DNA of 64,000 nt from Dipteris shenzhenensis. Its lineage: Eukaryota > Polypodiophyta > Polypodiopsida > Gleicheniales. This document shows positions 11,516 to 22,708 of the stretch, piece after piece; position 1 is the stretch's first letter, and each line of letters starts with the position of its first letter. The position numbers were made by a program, and so were the translations under genes. The stretch is taken from assembly GCA_047967505.1 (NCBI GenBank), contig CM106538.1; one strand, 5' to 3'. The notes under the pieces were generated by a model that made no database searches, had not been told where the DNA came from, and saw nothing but the letters and a program-made list of their open reading frames with translations.

Positions 11516-12471
11516 CTAGTCTCTAGCCAAGACCATGACTTTACGGATTATGGTATCCCAAGCGGCACATGGATCAGACTTGGAGCTATGGGCTTGTCTC
11601 CACGCTATCCTGATGTCCCTGCAAAAGTCATGATAGGCGAGAAATTTTTTATTAAATGAAAATGGCACATCTTTAGATCTGGTGCACTTCCTTGGGAGAA
11701 AGAATTCCCACCGAACCGGTTGATGGTCTGAAAGGCTTGTGGAGGTAAGAACTTCCCCCTTGAAAGGGCCCCTCATCCACTAGCCTTCGTTTGAGGCATA
11801 GAAGTGGTCAAGCCTGCTGGCTCAAAAATCTTCACCTTTGTGCCTATTGTTCCATGTGAAATATTTGAGTTTTTGAGGCTCTAGCTCAGCGTAGTCAATG
11901 AGCCCAAATTTCAAACATCCTCTTTCCCAAACCTCGCTTTCAACTCCTTGACTACCCCTGCCTAGATGAGATCTATTTGATCACCTTCTGTGAAGTTTCA
12001 ATCCCCCCCCAAATCCAATTCCCTTCATGCATCGAGTCTTGGAGGTCTTGCCAGCAATCTACCCTTTCCGCTAGACTGTTCGAGGCATAAACACTTACCA
12101 CCTTGAATCTAAGCTCTTCTACTCTGACAGAGACTGCTATCCACATGCCTTCACTACTACATGCCTCTTATTTACCACTTAAGCCTCTAATAGGACTATT
12201 TACGAATGTATCAAACACCAATTGACAAACGGTGAACAAAGTTATCGCTAACACCACACTTTAGCTCTTGGAGGAGCACTACTGTCGGGTTGAGTTTTCT
12301 TATTACTGCTAAACATCCTTGTTTCTTAGACAGATTGCAACACCCTCTTACATTCCACGAAACTATGGAAACCTTAGACATCATCTCCATCCTCGGCCTT
12401 ATAATACTGCGAAATGGCTTTATACGCATCTTTAAGGAAATTAAAGCAGTTTTCCTTACCTCCATCTGCAT
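11516..12471 (-). pseudogene. LINE ORF2 endonuclease (APE type), broken
   Basis: This is the target-nicking domain. VSIVSWNVRGC marks the N-terminal strand and VVLLQELK carries the catalytic glutamate. SDHQPVRWEF, in the segment 11516-11776, is the C-terminal SDH motif. The middle of the domain (about 11780-12210) is open only in fragments. Confidence 0.8.
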
Positions 12472-12948
12472 GGCGTGCCACTTCCTTGAGTCTCTTAGTG
12501 AGACTACGACTTGCGGTCGGATGATTTTTCCTTGGGTCCCCTTTCTTTAGCCTGCGGGGCCATGGAGGGTTTAGCTTCATGGGTTCTCTTCCTCCCCGTA
12601 GCATCTAGAATTTCTTCGTCATCTTGGTGAGCAGCTTGGGGGTTGATGGCCTTGGGGAACTTGTATCTTGGATTTGCATTCCCTCACCTTGCATGTCAAC
12701 TCAGTGGGTCTTTCGTTTGTCATCTTTGTTGTCAATCAGAGATGGGATCTCCGTCCTTGCATACATCTTTGACAGATTTGAGTCCGGGATGGCCTTTCCC
12801 TTTTTGCCGACTTTCTTCCATGCATCTTCTGAGTATGGGGGGTTGATGGAAATGATTTCGAGTTCCCCACTCTTCCTCTCTTCATTATTCAGTAGGGGGT
12901 TGGTTGCTTAGTCTTATCGTCACTTGTGCTAGGCGAGGGAAGAGATTC

Positions 12949-14002
12949 TTATGGGGCGTCCTCCAATCCTTCCTTAGCATCACCCCATGCAAGGGCGGTG
13001 TTTGTCAATCTTGACGGGCATTCTCTGGCCAAGTGACCTTGCTTTTTGCAGATAAAACATGTATCAGAAAAAGGCCCGAACTTGACCTGTTGTACCAGCG
13101 CCAATCCTTCCGGGAGCTTGATCTCCATGCAATCTGGCATATTTTGACTGCGGTCCCAGAGGATCCAAGCTTTTCTCTGACCTGAGGGGGAACAGGAGGC
13201 ATGCGGCACAAGCAGAACCTTTCTAAGGGAGGTAGCCACCTTTTCGACTGATTCTCTCAGCCAAGACGAGAGATTCGGGAATTTGATTCATACAGGACAG
13301 TCGTGAAATAAGAACTCATCCACACTAAATGCAAGCTCCCAAGGAATAACCAGGACCGATGTGCTTGAAAATAGAAAAGACCTTCCCACCACTTCATCCC
13401 GGATAGATTGAGAAGCGCATTTGAGAAGGAAGAAACCTTTACCCACGTATTTAGCCGTGTAGTAGCTAATCTGGGGTAGCTCACATTCGAAGAGCAGGAA
13501 CTGCACTAGTTCATCTACAGAGGGGATCCTCCCCATGAAGAAGAGATAAATGCCTCCTCTAGCCAGTTTGGCCAACTATGGCTTGGCATCGTCCACAAGG
13601 AGCTCGCAGGCGCAGGAGGGTTGCCTAGCCTTTACCCTCCACTTCCTTCGCTTTTTGCTCAACTGTTGCTCTCAGAATCCTCTATGCGTCTTCATCAGGT
13701 AGTGGGGAAAATCTAGCTTGCAGCTTTATTGCCAAGACTTGCACGTATGAGGGAAGGGCGGCATCATCCTCTTTACTAGAGTCCTCAGGAGGAGAACTTT
13801 CCTATTGTCTTTCTTCCCACTTTGTTTCATCATTGGCTTCGGGTTCACCACTCATTGCTTCAACACTATCTCCTTCACAGGGAATGGGGATCACCTCATG
13901 CTCGACGGCGCTTGTGGGGGCTACCTCCCATCTCCCCATCCAAGCAACACGCGGTGCACATGCGCACTTCAGTCTACTGAGGGAGCTAAGTGAGAGACAC
14001 AC
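12949..14002 (-). pseudogene. LINE ORF1 (DUF4283-like, CCHC knuckle), broken
   Basis: ORF1 proteins of plant L1 elements bind the element RNA. An acidic N-terminal part lies at 13802-14002, a DUF4283-like segment with KYVGKGFFLLKCAS and VIPWELAF at 13288-13575, and a zinc knuckle CFICKKQGHLARECPSR (CX2CX4HX4C) at 12949-13239. The parts lie in different frames separated by stops. Confidence 0.75.
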
Positions 14003-14029
14003 ATCATTAACAGTATCAGGAAAATTCTG

Positions 14030-14047
14030 TTTCTCTTTATCAATCTT
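14030..14047 (+). repeat. LINE target site duplication, right copy
   Basis: Second copy of the 18-bp duplication, at the 5' end of the LINE. The 630-bp unit resumes directly after it. Confidence 0.9.
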
Positions 14048-14410
14048 GATAGTTAACTATCAAAGATTAACTTTGATAGCTTAGGGACAAATCACAATTT
14101 TACATAAATATTGTGCCTCACTCTTTTTTAACCATAGTAGTTACAACTACATTGATGTGTGATGTGACCAATGATTATGTTTAATGATGTTTGCAAAATA
14201 GCATAAGGAATTTGTAATTAGAGGATACACTGGTGCACACAATATTGAGAGTAATTCCAACTACTTTCCACCTACTACTAAACTCAAAATGGCAAACTCT
14301 ACTAAAATATGAAAAATCATGAAGCATCACTAAGGCTTGAAAAGGTTATCTGAAAGACCTTAGTTATGAAGGACATAAGAGTATTGGCCATTGTAAATGT
14401 ATACCAGAAA
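14048..14410 (+). repeat. Remainder of the third 630-bp unit
   Basis: Continues the unit that breaks off at 8413: AACTATCAAAGATTAACTTTGATAG, then the AATTAGAGGATA, AACTCTACTAAA and TTATGAAGGACAT blocks in the same order as the other units. Together with 8129-8413 it makes a unit of about 648 bp. Confidence 0.85.
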
Positions 14411-15460
14411 AATGATCCTTTTTAACACACTTGTATGTTCTCTCTTGCTAATTTGATGTCCAGACACTATGAGCATTACAAAATGCAACTTATCATTGCA
14501 CCACTCATAATTGCAAGCACAAAGCATCATTTAAAGATATTGTGTTACTTTGTGAGACCAAAGACATGATGATAAAGAAGTGATACTTATATGTGTCTTC
14601 TTAACTGCAAAATTAAAAAAGGTAGCATTTCTATGTTAAAGATTGATAAATGCTTTGCTTTGTCTTTGTCCAAACCAAGTGGCAATGCAAACGTGGACTT
14701 CTTATATATCATCCCATGTTCCTCTTTTGCCCCCCCCCCCCCTCCATTAGATCCATGAATTCAAATCCCAAGCTTTGTATGTTGAATTTTAGCAGTGTTT
14801 CACTTTTCAATAAAATTAGTTTTAAAAATAAAGCTAGTTGAAATAAGTTTGTGAAACTATATTATATAAATGGAATTAGATTAGGCTTCTTTAATTTTCA
14901 AATATATGGTTATAACAATCTGTAAAAAGGTGTCATTTCAAAATCTAGTTTTGGAATGTAAATATAAAGTTCTTAGGGTACATTGTAGCAATTCTTTGAG
15001 ACGTAGTAGTAATTACTAAGAAGAAATCATTAAACAACTTGATATTAGTCTTTAAGTTGTAGTAGTTTAACATGAATCTATTTTTGAATACATTTCCATG
15101 CTATTTCTTGCAATCATATGTAAATGGTATGCCTTTAATATATCTACACCTTCATTGGTATCATGAGGCTATTTACAAAAGGTTCACTCTTTTGAATTCA
15201 ACTCTAAGGAGACCTTGAGTAATATAAACATTTTGCAAAGAATGCTTATTATTTTACAACATGTTTTTAAAATACCATATATGTATGTTTCCTAATATCC
15301 AAACTAGATCATAAATACTCTACTCAAAATTTTTAGTGAAAAGACCAAATACTTACTAAAATACTTTCTATGATAAATACTATGCTAATAATGAATAGGT
15401 GCTAATGTACTTTTTAAAGATAACTTTCAAGACCAAAGTTTATAAATGGGGTTTTTTCAT
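14411..15460. other. AT-rich spacer, no gene seen
   Basis: Very AT-rich sequence with a short C run near 14731-14742. No coding signal or recognised repeat was found. Confidence 0.5.
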
Positions 15461-16090
15461 TACATCAAAAGCAGCTCTACTAAAATCTCAAAGTACTTAT
15501 GGTGTTCAAGGATTCAAATACTCAATCTTCAACCCGAAATATTATTCTCACATGAAAAAGGAGCTTCACATAAAATTGTAACTTCATAAAGGATGGCAAC
15601 TAGACACAGACTCAAGATGACTCATAAACTACTTGTTATAGCATACAAGATGAGATAATATGCCACAAAAGGCTCACAGAGATGCACTGCTTGTTGCACC
15701 GTACAAGATGAGATAATGTACCACAAAAAGCTTACAAATATCCACTTGATAATGGTGACACACAATCGACTTTAAATCCTAAAAGGTCATGACACACAAG
15801 CCCTCATCAATAGTAGCAACACTATGCATACTAATAGAAGATAACACTGCAAATATACAACCATGTGGAGAAGAGTCGGTTCTTTCCAACATCATCGACA
15901 ATTGTTTTAGTGACACGAACAACCACAAATGTATAACCATGTGTAGAAGCGTCAGTCCTTTCCAGCATCACCAACAACTGCAAATATATAACCGTGTGGA
16001 GAAGAGTCGGTCCTTTCCAGCATCACTAAAAACTACTAGCAAGCTTCTTTAATTAGTGAGCTACTTGTAAAAGAGTGTCCCATAGCTGTT
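15460..16090 (+). repeat. Dispersed repeat, copy 1
   Basis: Shares collinear blocks with 17205-17900: AAGGATTCAAATACTCA, ACTAGACACAGACTCAAGA, CATACAAGATGAGATAA, ATAACCATGTG and CAAGCTTCT. This copy carries internal duplications: the block around TATAACC..GTGGAGAAG..GTCGGTCCTTTCC occurs three times at 15850-16025. Confidence 0.75.
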
Positions 16091-16439
16091 GCCAAGAGAC
16101 TTAACCTCCACGACTCTCATTAAGCTATACATAAGCCATGAATCGATAAGGAAAAAGAGGACTAGAACCTTCACAAGGCGCCTTTAGTAGACTACATCTA
16201 TGCATGCATGTTGACACGACAAGTGTCATGATTTCTTGACCTAAATGCCCCTCCATGAGGCTTAACAAGGCCAAAGATTGCTAATAGCCCTCCATAAGCT
16301 GAATGGGGGAGACAAACATAGATAAGAAGAATTCCATGTAAAATGATGAAAGCCGAAATTGTCACCATCCACAAAACACGAAACCCTGGCCACAAGTAGA
16401 CATCAGAAGACATAATCATTATCTTTGTCCAAGTCAACA

Positions 16440-17045
16440 ATTGGCATCTCCGTCTTAGCAAGTGCTACCAAATCTTCTTCACATTTCTTGTTTAAGTCCT
16501 TCTGCTTAATGTTAAAAGAACATTTGTAACAAAACTTCTTTTTCTCCCATAGTAATCATGGACTAGATCCCTCTTCCTACCTTCCCCTTTATCCTTGATT
16601 GTATATGTAGGTTCTCCTCTAGGCTCGATCCTTCTTCTTCACTTATCAGCATCGAGAGTACATGATGGAAGATGAGATAATTTGAGTTCATCCTTGGAAT
16701 AGTAGCAAGATCAGAGTATCTAGGTGGAAGATTGGTTAGTAAAATGGATTTTGCGTCACCATCCTATACACATGCTCCCAACACCTGCAGTTGCTTCAAT
16801 AACAATTGCATCCAGTTCAAGTGAGTCCCCAGCAAATCAATGTCCACCATCTGAAGTCCAAACAATTCCTGCTTCAGAACTATATATGAATTTTTGACTT
16901 TGGACCCAAATAAAGTTTCTAGTATATGCCAATTCTGTGCAGCTATTTTGGACACCTCAATTTTTTTGCAGGTTTCCTTTTTGAGCCTTAAAAAACTCCC
17001 CAAAGGCCTTTGTCCATAAGTAATAGCCATACAAACAATTGCCAA
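16440..17045 (-). pseudogene. Ty1/copia gag relic (UBN2-like)
   Basis: Minus-strand reading from 17045 gives AAQNWHILETLFGSK, ELFGLQMVDID and LLLKQLQVLG, which follows the UBN2 pattern of copia gag. The next frame continues with DAKSILLTNLPPRYSDL, and a cysteine-containing KFCYKCSFNIKQ stretch near 16530 is what remains of the zinc knuckle region. Stops and frameshifts are present, and no pol domain was found beside it. Confidence 0.6.
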
Positions 17046-17204
17046 GATGGAAATTTCTTTCTCTCAAACTTTACAACCGAAGTTTCTGCCAATCTAGATT
17101 GTGACGTGGAAGCCTTAGACCAACTTTCCGTCATGACTTCACTGAAGGATCACCACCACTTGACTCACAAGCTCATAGAGGGAGGAACCATTCTAATAGC
17201 AATT

Positions 17205-17900
17205 GTTGTCCAAGCAAGGATTCAAATACTCATTTCTTCAACCCAAAATATTATACTCGCAAGGAATAGAAGGAACTTCACATAAAATGACAACTCCTAT
17301 ACAAGATGGGAGACTAGACACAGACTCAAGACAATTGACAAACTACTACTCAGCACTACCATGCTTGTTGCAGCAGGGTCTAAGCATGGTTAGGTGACAT
17401 GCTTTTTGTGCTTTATAAAAGCACATCGCACATTACTTATAGCACAAATTATGTACCTTAATATATGAATTTTTTTAAATATCAATATTCTTTAATGAAC
17501 TTACAATATTGTAAGAGTCAAAAAGCACATTTTATCTTTGTACTAATTTTTTAAGGTTTGAAATAGGTGTCCTATACCACTAAATGCAGTAAATGTCCTA
17601 GACAGTGCTTTTTGTGTCACCTTCCCATGCTAAGACCCAGCATACAAGATGAGATAACGTGCCACAAAGGCTTACAAAGATTCCCTCAACAATGGCAACA
17701 CACATTCAATCTTAAAGCCTAAAATCTCATGACACACAAGCTCTTAAATAGTTGGTCACAACAGCAATGACACTACGCATAGTGATAGAAGATAACACTA
17801 CAAATATATAACCATGTGAAGAATAGTTGGTTTTTTCTAGCATCATTGACAACTACCAGCAAGCTTCTCCAATCACTGAGTTGCTTGTAAGAGTGTTTCC
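17205..17900 (+). repeat. Dispersed repeat, copy 2 (split by TIR element)
   Basis: Second copy of the 15460-16090 repeat. It is interrupted at 17376-17638 by a small TIR element, and the sister copy shows what the uninterrupted site looked like (TTGTT..AGCATACAAGATGAG). Confidence 0.75.
17376..17638. mobile_element. 263-bp non-autonomous TIR element (MITE)
   Basis: The ends are inverted repeats of about 24 bp: GGGTCTAAGCATGG.. on the left, and GGGTCTTAGCATGG.. when the right end is reverse complemented, both followed by AGGTGACA. AGCA is duplicated on both sides (17372-17375 and 17639-17642). The interior is AT-rich and non-coding. A 4-bp duplication with GGGTC ends does not match hAT (8 bp), Mutator (9 bp), CACTA or PIF (3 bp) or Tc1/mariner (TA), so the superfamily is unclear. 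Confidence 0.8.
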
Positions 17901-18185
17901 CTCATGATATGTCACCTTATATGACATGGCAAGATGAGGTGGCAAGTGGGGCCTTGCATGGAATGATGTGGCAAGAAGCACCTTGATGACATGTCTTTCA
18001 TGATGTGTTAACATGTATGAGGTGGAAAAATTAGCTAGCAACGTGATGTGGAATGATGTGGCAGGTGACAAATGATGTGTACATTAAGAACTATCACCAC
18101 GTATAATGTGGCAACGACACGTGGTTAATTACGTCTCTTTTTCCTTAGGTGGCTAGATGATGTGGAAAGGGAATGTGGTCACTGT
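17890..18185 (+). repeat. Degenerate GATGTGGCA-type short repeats
   Basis: Many variants of ATGATGTGGCAAG and TGACATG occur at irregular spacing, giving a low-complexity spacer. No gene was seen. Confidence 0.5.
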
Positions 18186-18195
18186 GTAAGGCTAT

Positions 18196-19161
18196 ATCAG
18201 TGAAATTTGATGCTAGGGATGACATAAAAAATGTAACCATCCCGCTTGAGCATAAAGCCTTTGGCCAATACTCTGCAATAGTGTATGGTGGGGTAGGTGT
18301 CAACATGCTCGCAAAATATCTCTATAAGAATGGGGGCTACCACCAATGAGGAGCACCGCATTTAACATACACCTAGCCGACCACACTAATGGGGGCTACC
18401 ACCAATGAGGAGCACCACATTCAACATACGCCTAGCCGATCACACTAATATGAAGTCACTAGGAATTGTTGACAATGTGCCAAAAAAAATTGCGGGAGTC
18501 AAGTTCACCATACAATTTACCATATTGGATCTTCCCCAAGGATCGACCGTATACTTGAAATTTTTGGAAAGACCATGGCTTCGAGAGGCATTACTACTCC
18601 ATGATTGGGGTACAGACAGGATCACAATCTAGAATAGGGATATGGCTGTGAAAGTAATCTGGGATATGGGGAAATCAAGCCCACTATACCAAGAAATATT
18701 GATGACACATCTTCCACTAGAGCTACCAGTCACTCATCACTTTCAACATTAAATGAACTCAAACCCATAGAAGGTGATAGCCAAAGCGACATCAACAATT
18801 GGATACAAGCATTGACTACAACACATCCAATGTTGCCGGATGTGGATGCACAATGATACAGCTAGAACCACCCATTTGGGATGAAGAATTAGAAGAGGTG
18901 GATGCACCGATCTTCATGGTAGGTATAGAATGGGATAGTGATTATGAAGAGGCCATCATTGAAGAATATGGTGAAGATTTTGATTGGGATATGGAAACGG
19001 AAGCGGATAATGCCACATTCAAAGGTCAAGTATTTGATAATGAATTGGCCATCCATCACACACTAATGGTGTATTACTTTCTTGAGCACCTCCTTCACTT
19101 GCTGCTTTTCTTCTTTCTCATCTTGTGCCTGGTTCTCATTCTCTCTTTCAAAACAAAGTGA
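18196..19161 (+). pseudogene. Ty3/gypsy protease-region relic
   Basis: The plus strand reads QYSAIVYGGVGVNMLAKYL, resembling the VDGGA active-site region of gypsy proteases with the catalytic Asp replaced by Tyr. After an out-of-frame 59-bp duplication it continues as TNMKSLGIVDNVPKKI, FTILDLPQGS and ERPWLREALLLHDWG, equivalent to the GRPWLR..HDW part of the family. An acidic linker-like frame (18799-19161) follows. No reverse transcriptase follows. Confidence 0.6.
18329..18446 (+). repeat. 59-bp tandem duplication in gypsy relic
   Basis: AATGGGGGCTACCACCAATG and the following 40 bases occur twice (18329-18387, 18388-18446) with about five differences. Confidence 0.85.
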
Positions 19162-19345
19162 AATATTCTAAATAAACTTCTTGGACATAGGATTGATACA
19201 ATTATTAAATTCTTGGACATAGTATTGATACACTAATGGTGTATTACTTTCTTAAGTGCCTCCTTCACTTGCCGCTTCTACACAACAAACTCTTCTTTCA
19301 GGTTGCTGCTTGGACATAGGATTGATACAATTATTAAATTCTCCT
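19058..19345 (+). repeat. Interleaved short duplications
   Basis: GTATTACTTTCTT..CCTCCTTCACTTGC occurs near 19070 and again near 19243. CTTGGACATAGGATTGATAC occurs near 19180 and again near 19312. They look like a local segmental duplication with later change. Confidence 0.6.
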
Positions 19346-20640
19346 CAAGGGACATTGAATATAACTAAAGAACATGGAAGACACATTCATATACACCCTT
19401 TAAGTATAAAATCAAACTCATAAACAATGTGTGTACACATTAACTAGAGCCAAAAGGTAGATTGATTTCTTCCAATATTTGTTTTACATTGAAGTTCAAA
19501 GCTCTTAAATACCATGCTCCTGACTAGTTTCTTTAGCACTATCCTTGACTACTAGGGTCCTATCGGAGTGTCCTATCGGAGTTGAGCACCTCTAGTTGTA
19601 CCAGGTGTGAGTAGGAGTGAGGGCCTTTGTTGTGGGTGTGACCGCCCCTACTGAGGAGAGTGTGGGGGGGTTGGATGCATACCTAGGCATGTGTGTCTAC
19701 TAGAGTCTTGTGGTGGATCTAGGCACCTTTAGTGCAGATCTGACTGTTTAGAGGCCATGCCAAGGTCTCGTGCATGAGCCAAGGGATTAGCACTCCAATG
19801 TAGATTAGTCTAGCCCATATTCTTGTTTAGGGCTCTTGTGGGCCCATTTGTTGGCATGATTGTAGCCCCTAGGCTATGCCTAGTTAGGGCTAACATGGGA
19901 GGCATATGTGGGACCCCTTGGATAGTAGATTGGACTTGTCTGGTCAGGTTTCCAAGGCTAAGGACCCAGGCCATAGGTAGAGTGGACCGACCAACTGGTC
20001 GACAACCTTTGGAAGCCTGGTCGGCCCCCTTGGGGCAACTAGTTAGACCACTATAGCAAACCGACTGGAAGAGGGTGAGACTATCTATAGGCCTCCCCTT
20101 CCGTTGTTGTATCATCTCATTGAGGAGAGGTTTTGCCTAAAAACTAGGGGATTTTCCCTGAGATCCCTTGTAGTCTCTCTCCTCTTTTGCAATTCATTTC
20201 TCATTAGGAAAAAAGGGAGCTCATTTTGGGGCCCTGAGAGAAATCCACAATTTCTTCTTTTTTTGTGAGTCTGAAATATGGGGAAATAATAAAATACTCA
20301 ATAAAATATTCATAAGTACTGTAAAAATGTCAGAGGATGAAAGAATAAAGATATTCTTCTAAATTCACTCCCATATCTCACGAGATTTAACATTCAATAC
20401 TCCTACAAGCCACGTCTTTCTCTCAATCATTTTCTAGCCATCTCCACGATCGTTAAGCTTCTCCATTAGAACACCGTAACTAATCTCACCATAGGCTTTT
20501 TTTTCAAAGTTTAACGCCATCAAGAGTCTTTGCCTTATGAAAGAGTAATGAAATCGTGAAGCAATGGAAAAACACTGCACTCAAAATGGCAACACCGAAC
20601 TACAACTCTATAGAACAAGACAACAAGAGATGACAACACC
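19346..20640. other. Spacer, no gene seen
   Basis: AT-rich sequence with a GC-richer block at about 19550-20130. The block might be part of an LTR, but no partner, primer site or coding domain was recognised. Confidence 0.4.
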
Positions 20641-20669
20641 ATCTTCATATTGATTTAGTTGAAGAGTAT

Positions 20670-22510
20670 GTGCCTCTTCCAAAACGACAACACGTAGGTG
20701 CCATGCAAAGAGAAAACATAAGGAAAGAATGTTTACAACATATCGACTTATGGTGTGATGGGAAGATTTATCCAAAATGTCTAGTCCAAAGTTCTTCACC
20801 GCCATTCTTAAATCCAACAACATTTCTGAAATTTGTGGGCGATGGGACGAAAGGTAGGCATGGATACATCATGGATCAGTCTCAAGTTGCGCACATGTCT
20901 GTCTTTTTATGAGCAAGAGGCAAACATACAAATACAGTAGATAGCCGACAACTCCAAATTGAAAGAGCAGTTACATAATGAAATTGAAGAACATACAAAG
21001 ATGAGGGAGAAGTTACGTAAAGCAAGATCGAAAGTGACCTCTTTGGGAGATAAGGTTACAAGAAGAAAACTTCACAGCCTTGTAGAATTGAAAGCAGGAA
21101 GTGGAGGGTGCAAGCGTCGAGTACAAGTAGCAAGAAGAGATTGTTTAAAGTGTTTGCTATTTTCAATGTGGCTATGATAAATCTTCCTATGTTAACTCTT
21201 ATTTATGCATCTGGCTTATAAGAAAGTTTTGGAGCCCCAAAAGGAAAATGTTGATCGAGAGCTCTTCCCATAAAACAAATGAAAGGTCCATTTTCAATGA
21301 CTATTGCAAAAGGGATGATTGAGGAAAAGAAGTTTAAAACCTTCAAATGCAATGTTGTGCAATAGTTCGTGGTGGAAAGCAATAAAGTTGATGTAAACAG
21401 GCTCTTGACGAGAGTGGATTTAGCAAAAAAGGTTATTCTTCTATTTTCAAAGCAGTGTCATCAACTTTTAAAGATCAAAGGATCAAACGTGTGCTTCTTC
21501 CAAATCCTACAGAAGTTTGGAATTTAAGAGCTTCACTCAACGAACAAGTAGATGATTTTATTGGTCAGTGGTTGCATATTGAGGATGAAGGTAGTAAGGG
21601 GACCGCTGTGTATAATCCTTGGAATAATTATTTTGTTGATCTTGAACAATTACAAAAAATAATGGTTGAATGCTATGGAATCACATTTGAAAAGTGTCAA
21701 GGACAGCTTAGATTTATTGTCATAAAGTTGGATGAATGTGAAATTGTTAAAGAGAAAAAGATTGAAAAAGTGACCATCACACTTATGAATAGGGCATTGA
21801 TACAGTGTACAATAATCAAAGAAGCACATTTGGTGGTTGGGAGCATTTGAGGTAAGCATGAACTTTCATTTGAGGTGCTTCAATAGAGTTTCTTCTTAAT
21901 GGCAGGTAAAGAGAGAGGACACCAAACCTTGTTTTGGGTGTTTCACCATACAAAAATACTAGAAGTCATCAAAAACCAGGTTCAAGGAGGGCAACTTCAT
22001 GTTGAAGGCAAGGGTGATTTCCAAGTTGATTGGCATATGGCAGGGGACCTCAAGACCCTCAAATGTATGTTCAACATAAGCAAAGGAGGTAATTCAAAAT
22101 CTCTATGCCTTTACTGCAAGGAGCCAGCCCATGTCATGGATCCTAAATGGTGGAGAAAAGCTCCTAATAGGGACAAGATTGATCCCAAATTCAAAGCAGT
22201 TTTTGATATTCCTTTGTGCAATGTACATATATGTACATTGCATGCTTTATGTAGAATCATCAAAAAATTATTCTTTTTATATATTGGATTTGCTTGGAAG
22301 CTTCGATCAAAAAAACATAGGAAAAAAGCAATTGCTGCATTAGAAAAAGTATTATCGAACATGGATCTCCATGGAGGAGATGTTCATATCATAATAGACA
22401 TCAAGAAGTCCTCAAATGGAAAGGATGTTCCTATCAAATCATCAATTGGTGGAGTCAAAGCAAGGATATTGTTATCAGAACCACAAAGAGAAGGGAAGCT
22501 TGGTAGATGA
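20670..22510 (+). pseudogene. Decayed unknown protein, probably element-derived
   Basis: I do not recognise this protein. Open stretches follow one another on the plus strand: 20670-20912, a lysine- and glutamate-rich coiled-coil-like piece (20959-21177), 131 codons at 21455-21850 and 203 codons at 21899-22510. The last contains FQVDWHMAGDLKTLKCMFNI followed by SLCLYCKE and NVHICTLHALCRII. A CxxC pair after a hydrophobic stretch of this kind occurs in some transposon-encoded proteins, but I cannot name the family. Intervening stops show it is not a working gene. Confidence 0.4.
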
Positions 22511-22708
22511 TCAAGATATGTTTCCAGGGTGAGATACGGCCAAACAACCTGTTTGGCAACCATGGTCATCCCTCGCTATCTTTCTTCCATGACTCAATTC
22601 CCCCTTCAATGGGCATCCAGTTTGGCGATTTTGGAAGCACCTTGTATTGCATCATAGGTTTGTCACCTTGCATGAAAAATAGAAATTGCAATGGCTTTGC
22701 ATGACCAA

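Larger units (their letters stand above)
8414..14029 (-). mobile_element. L1-type LINE, about 5.6 kb, full length but decayed
   Basis: A minus-strand plant L1-clade element. From 5' to 3' it has an ORF1 with a DUF4283-like part and a CCHC knuckle (about 14002-12949), then ORF2 with an endonuclease (12471-11516), reverse transcriptase (11497-9777) and zf-RVT region (9204-8583), then an A tail seen as a T run at 8411-8422. Perfect 18-bp target duplications flank it, so the ends are defined and it is not 5'-truncated. Many stops and frameshifts break both reading frames, so it cannot move by itself. Confidence 0.92.

Noticed and set aside
14731-14742. Poly-C run (also 36255-36267)
   Set aside because: Simple homopolymers with no associated structure.
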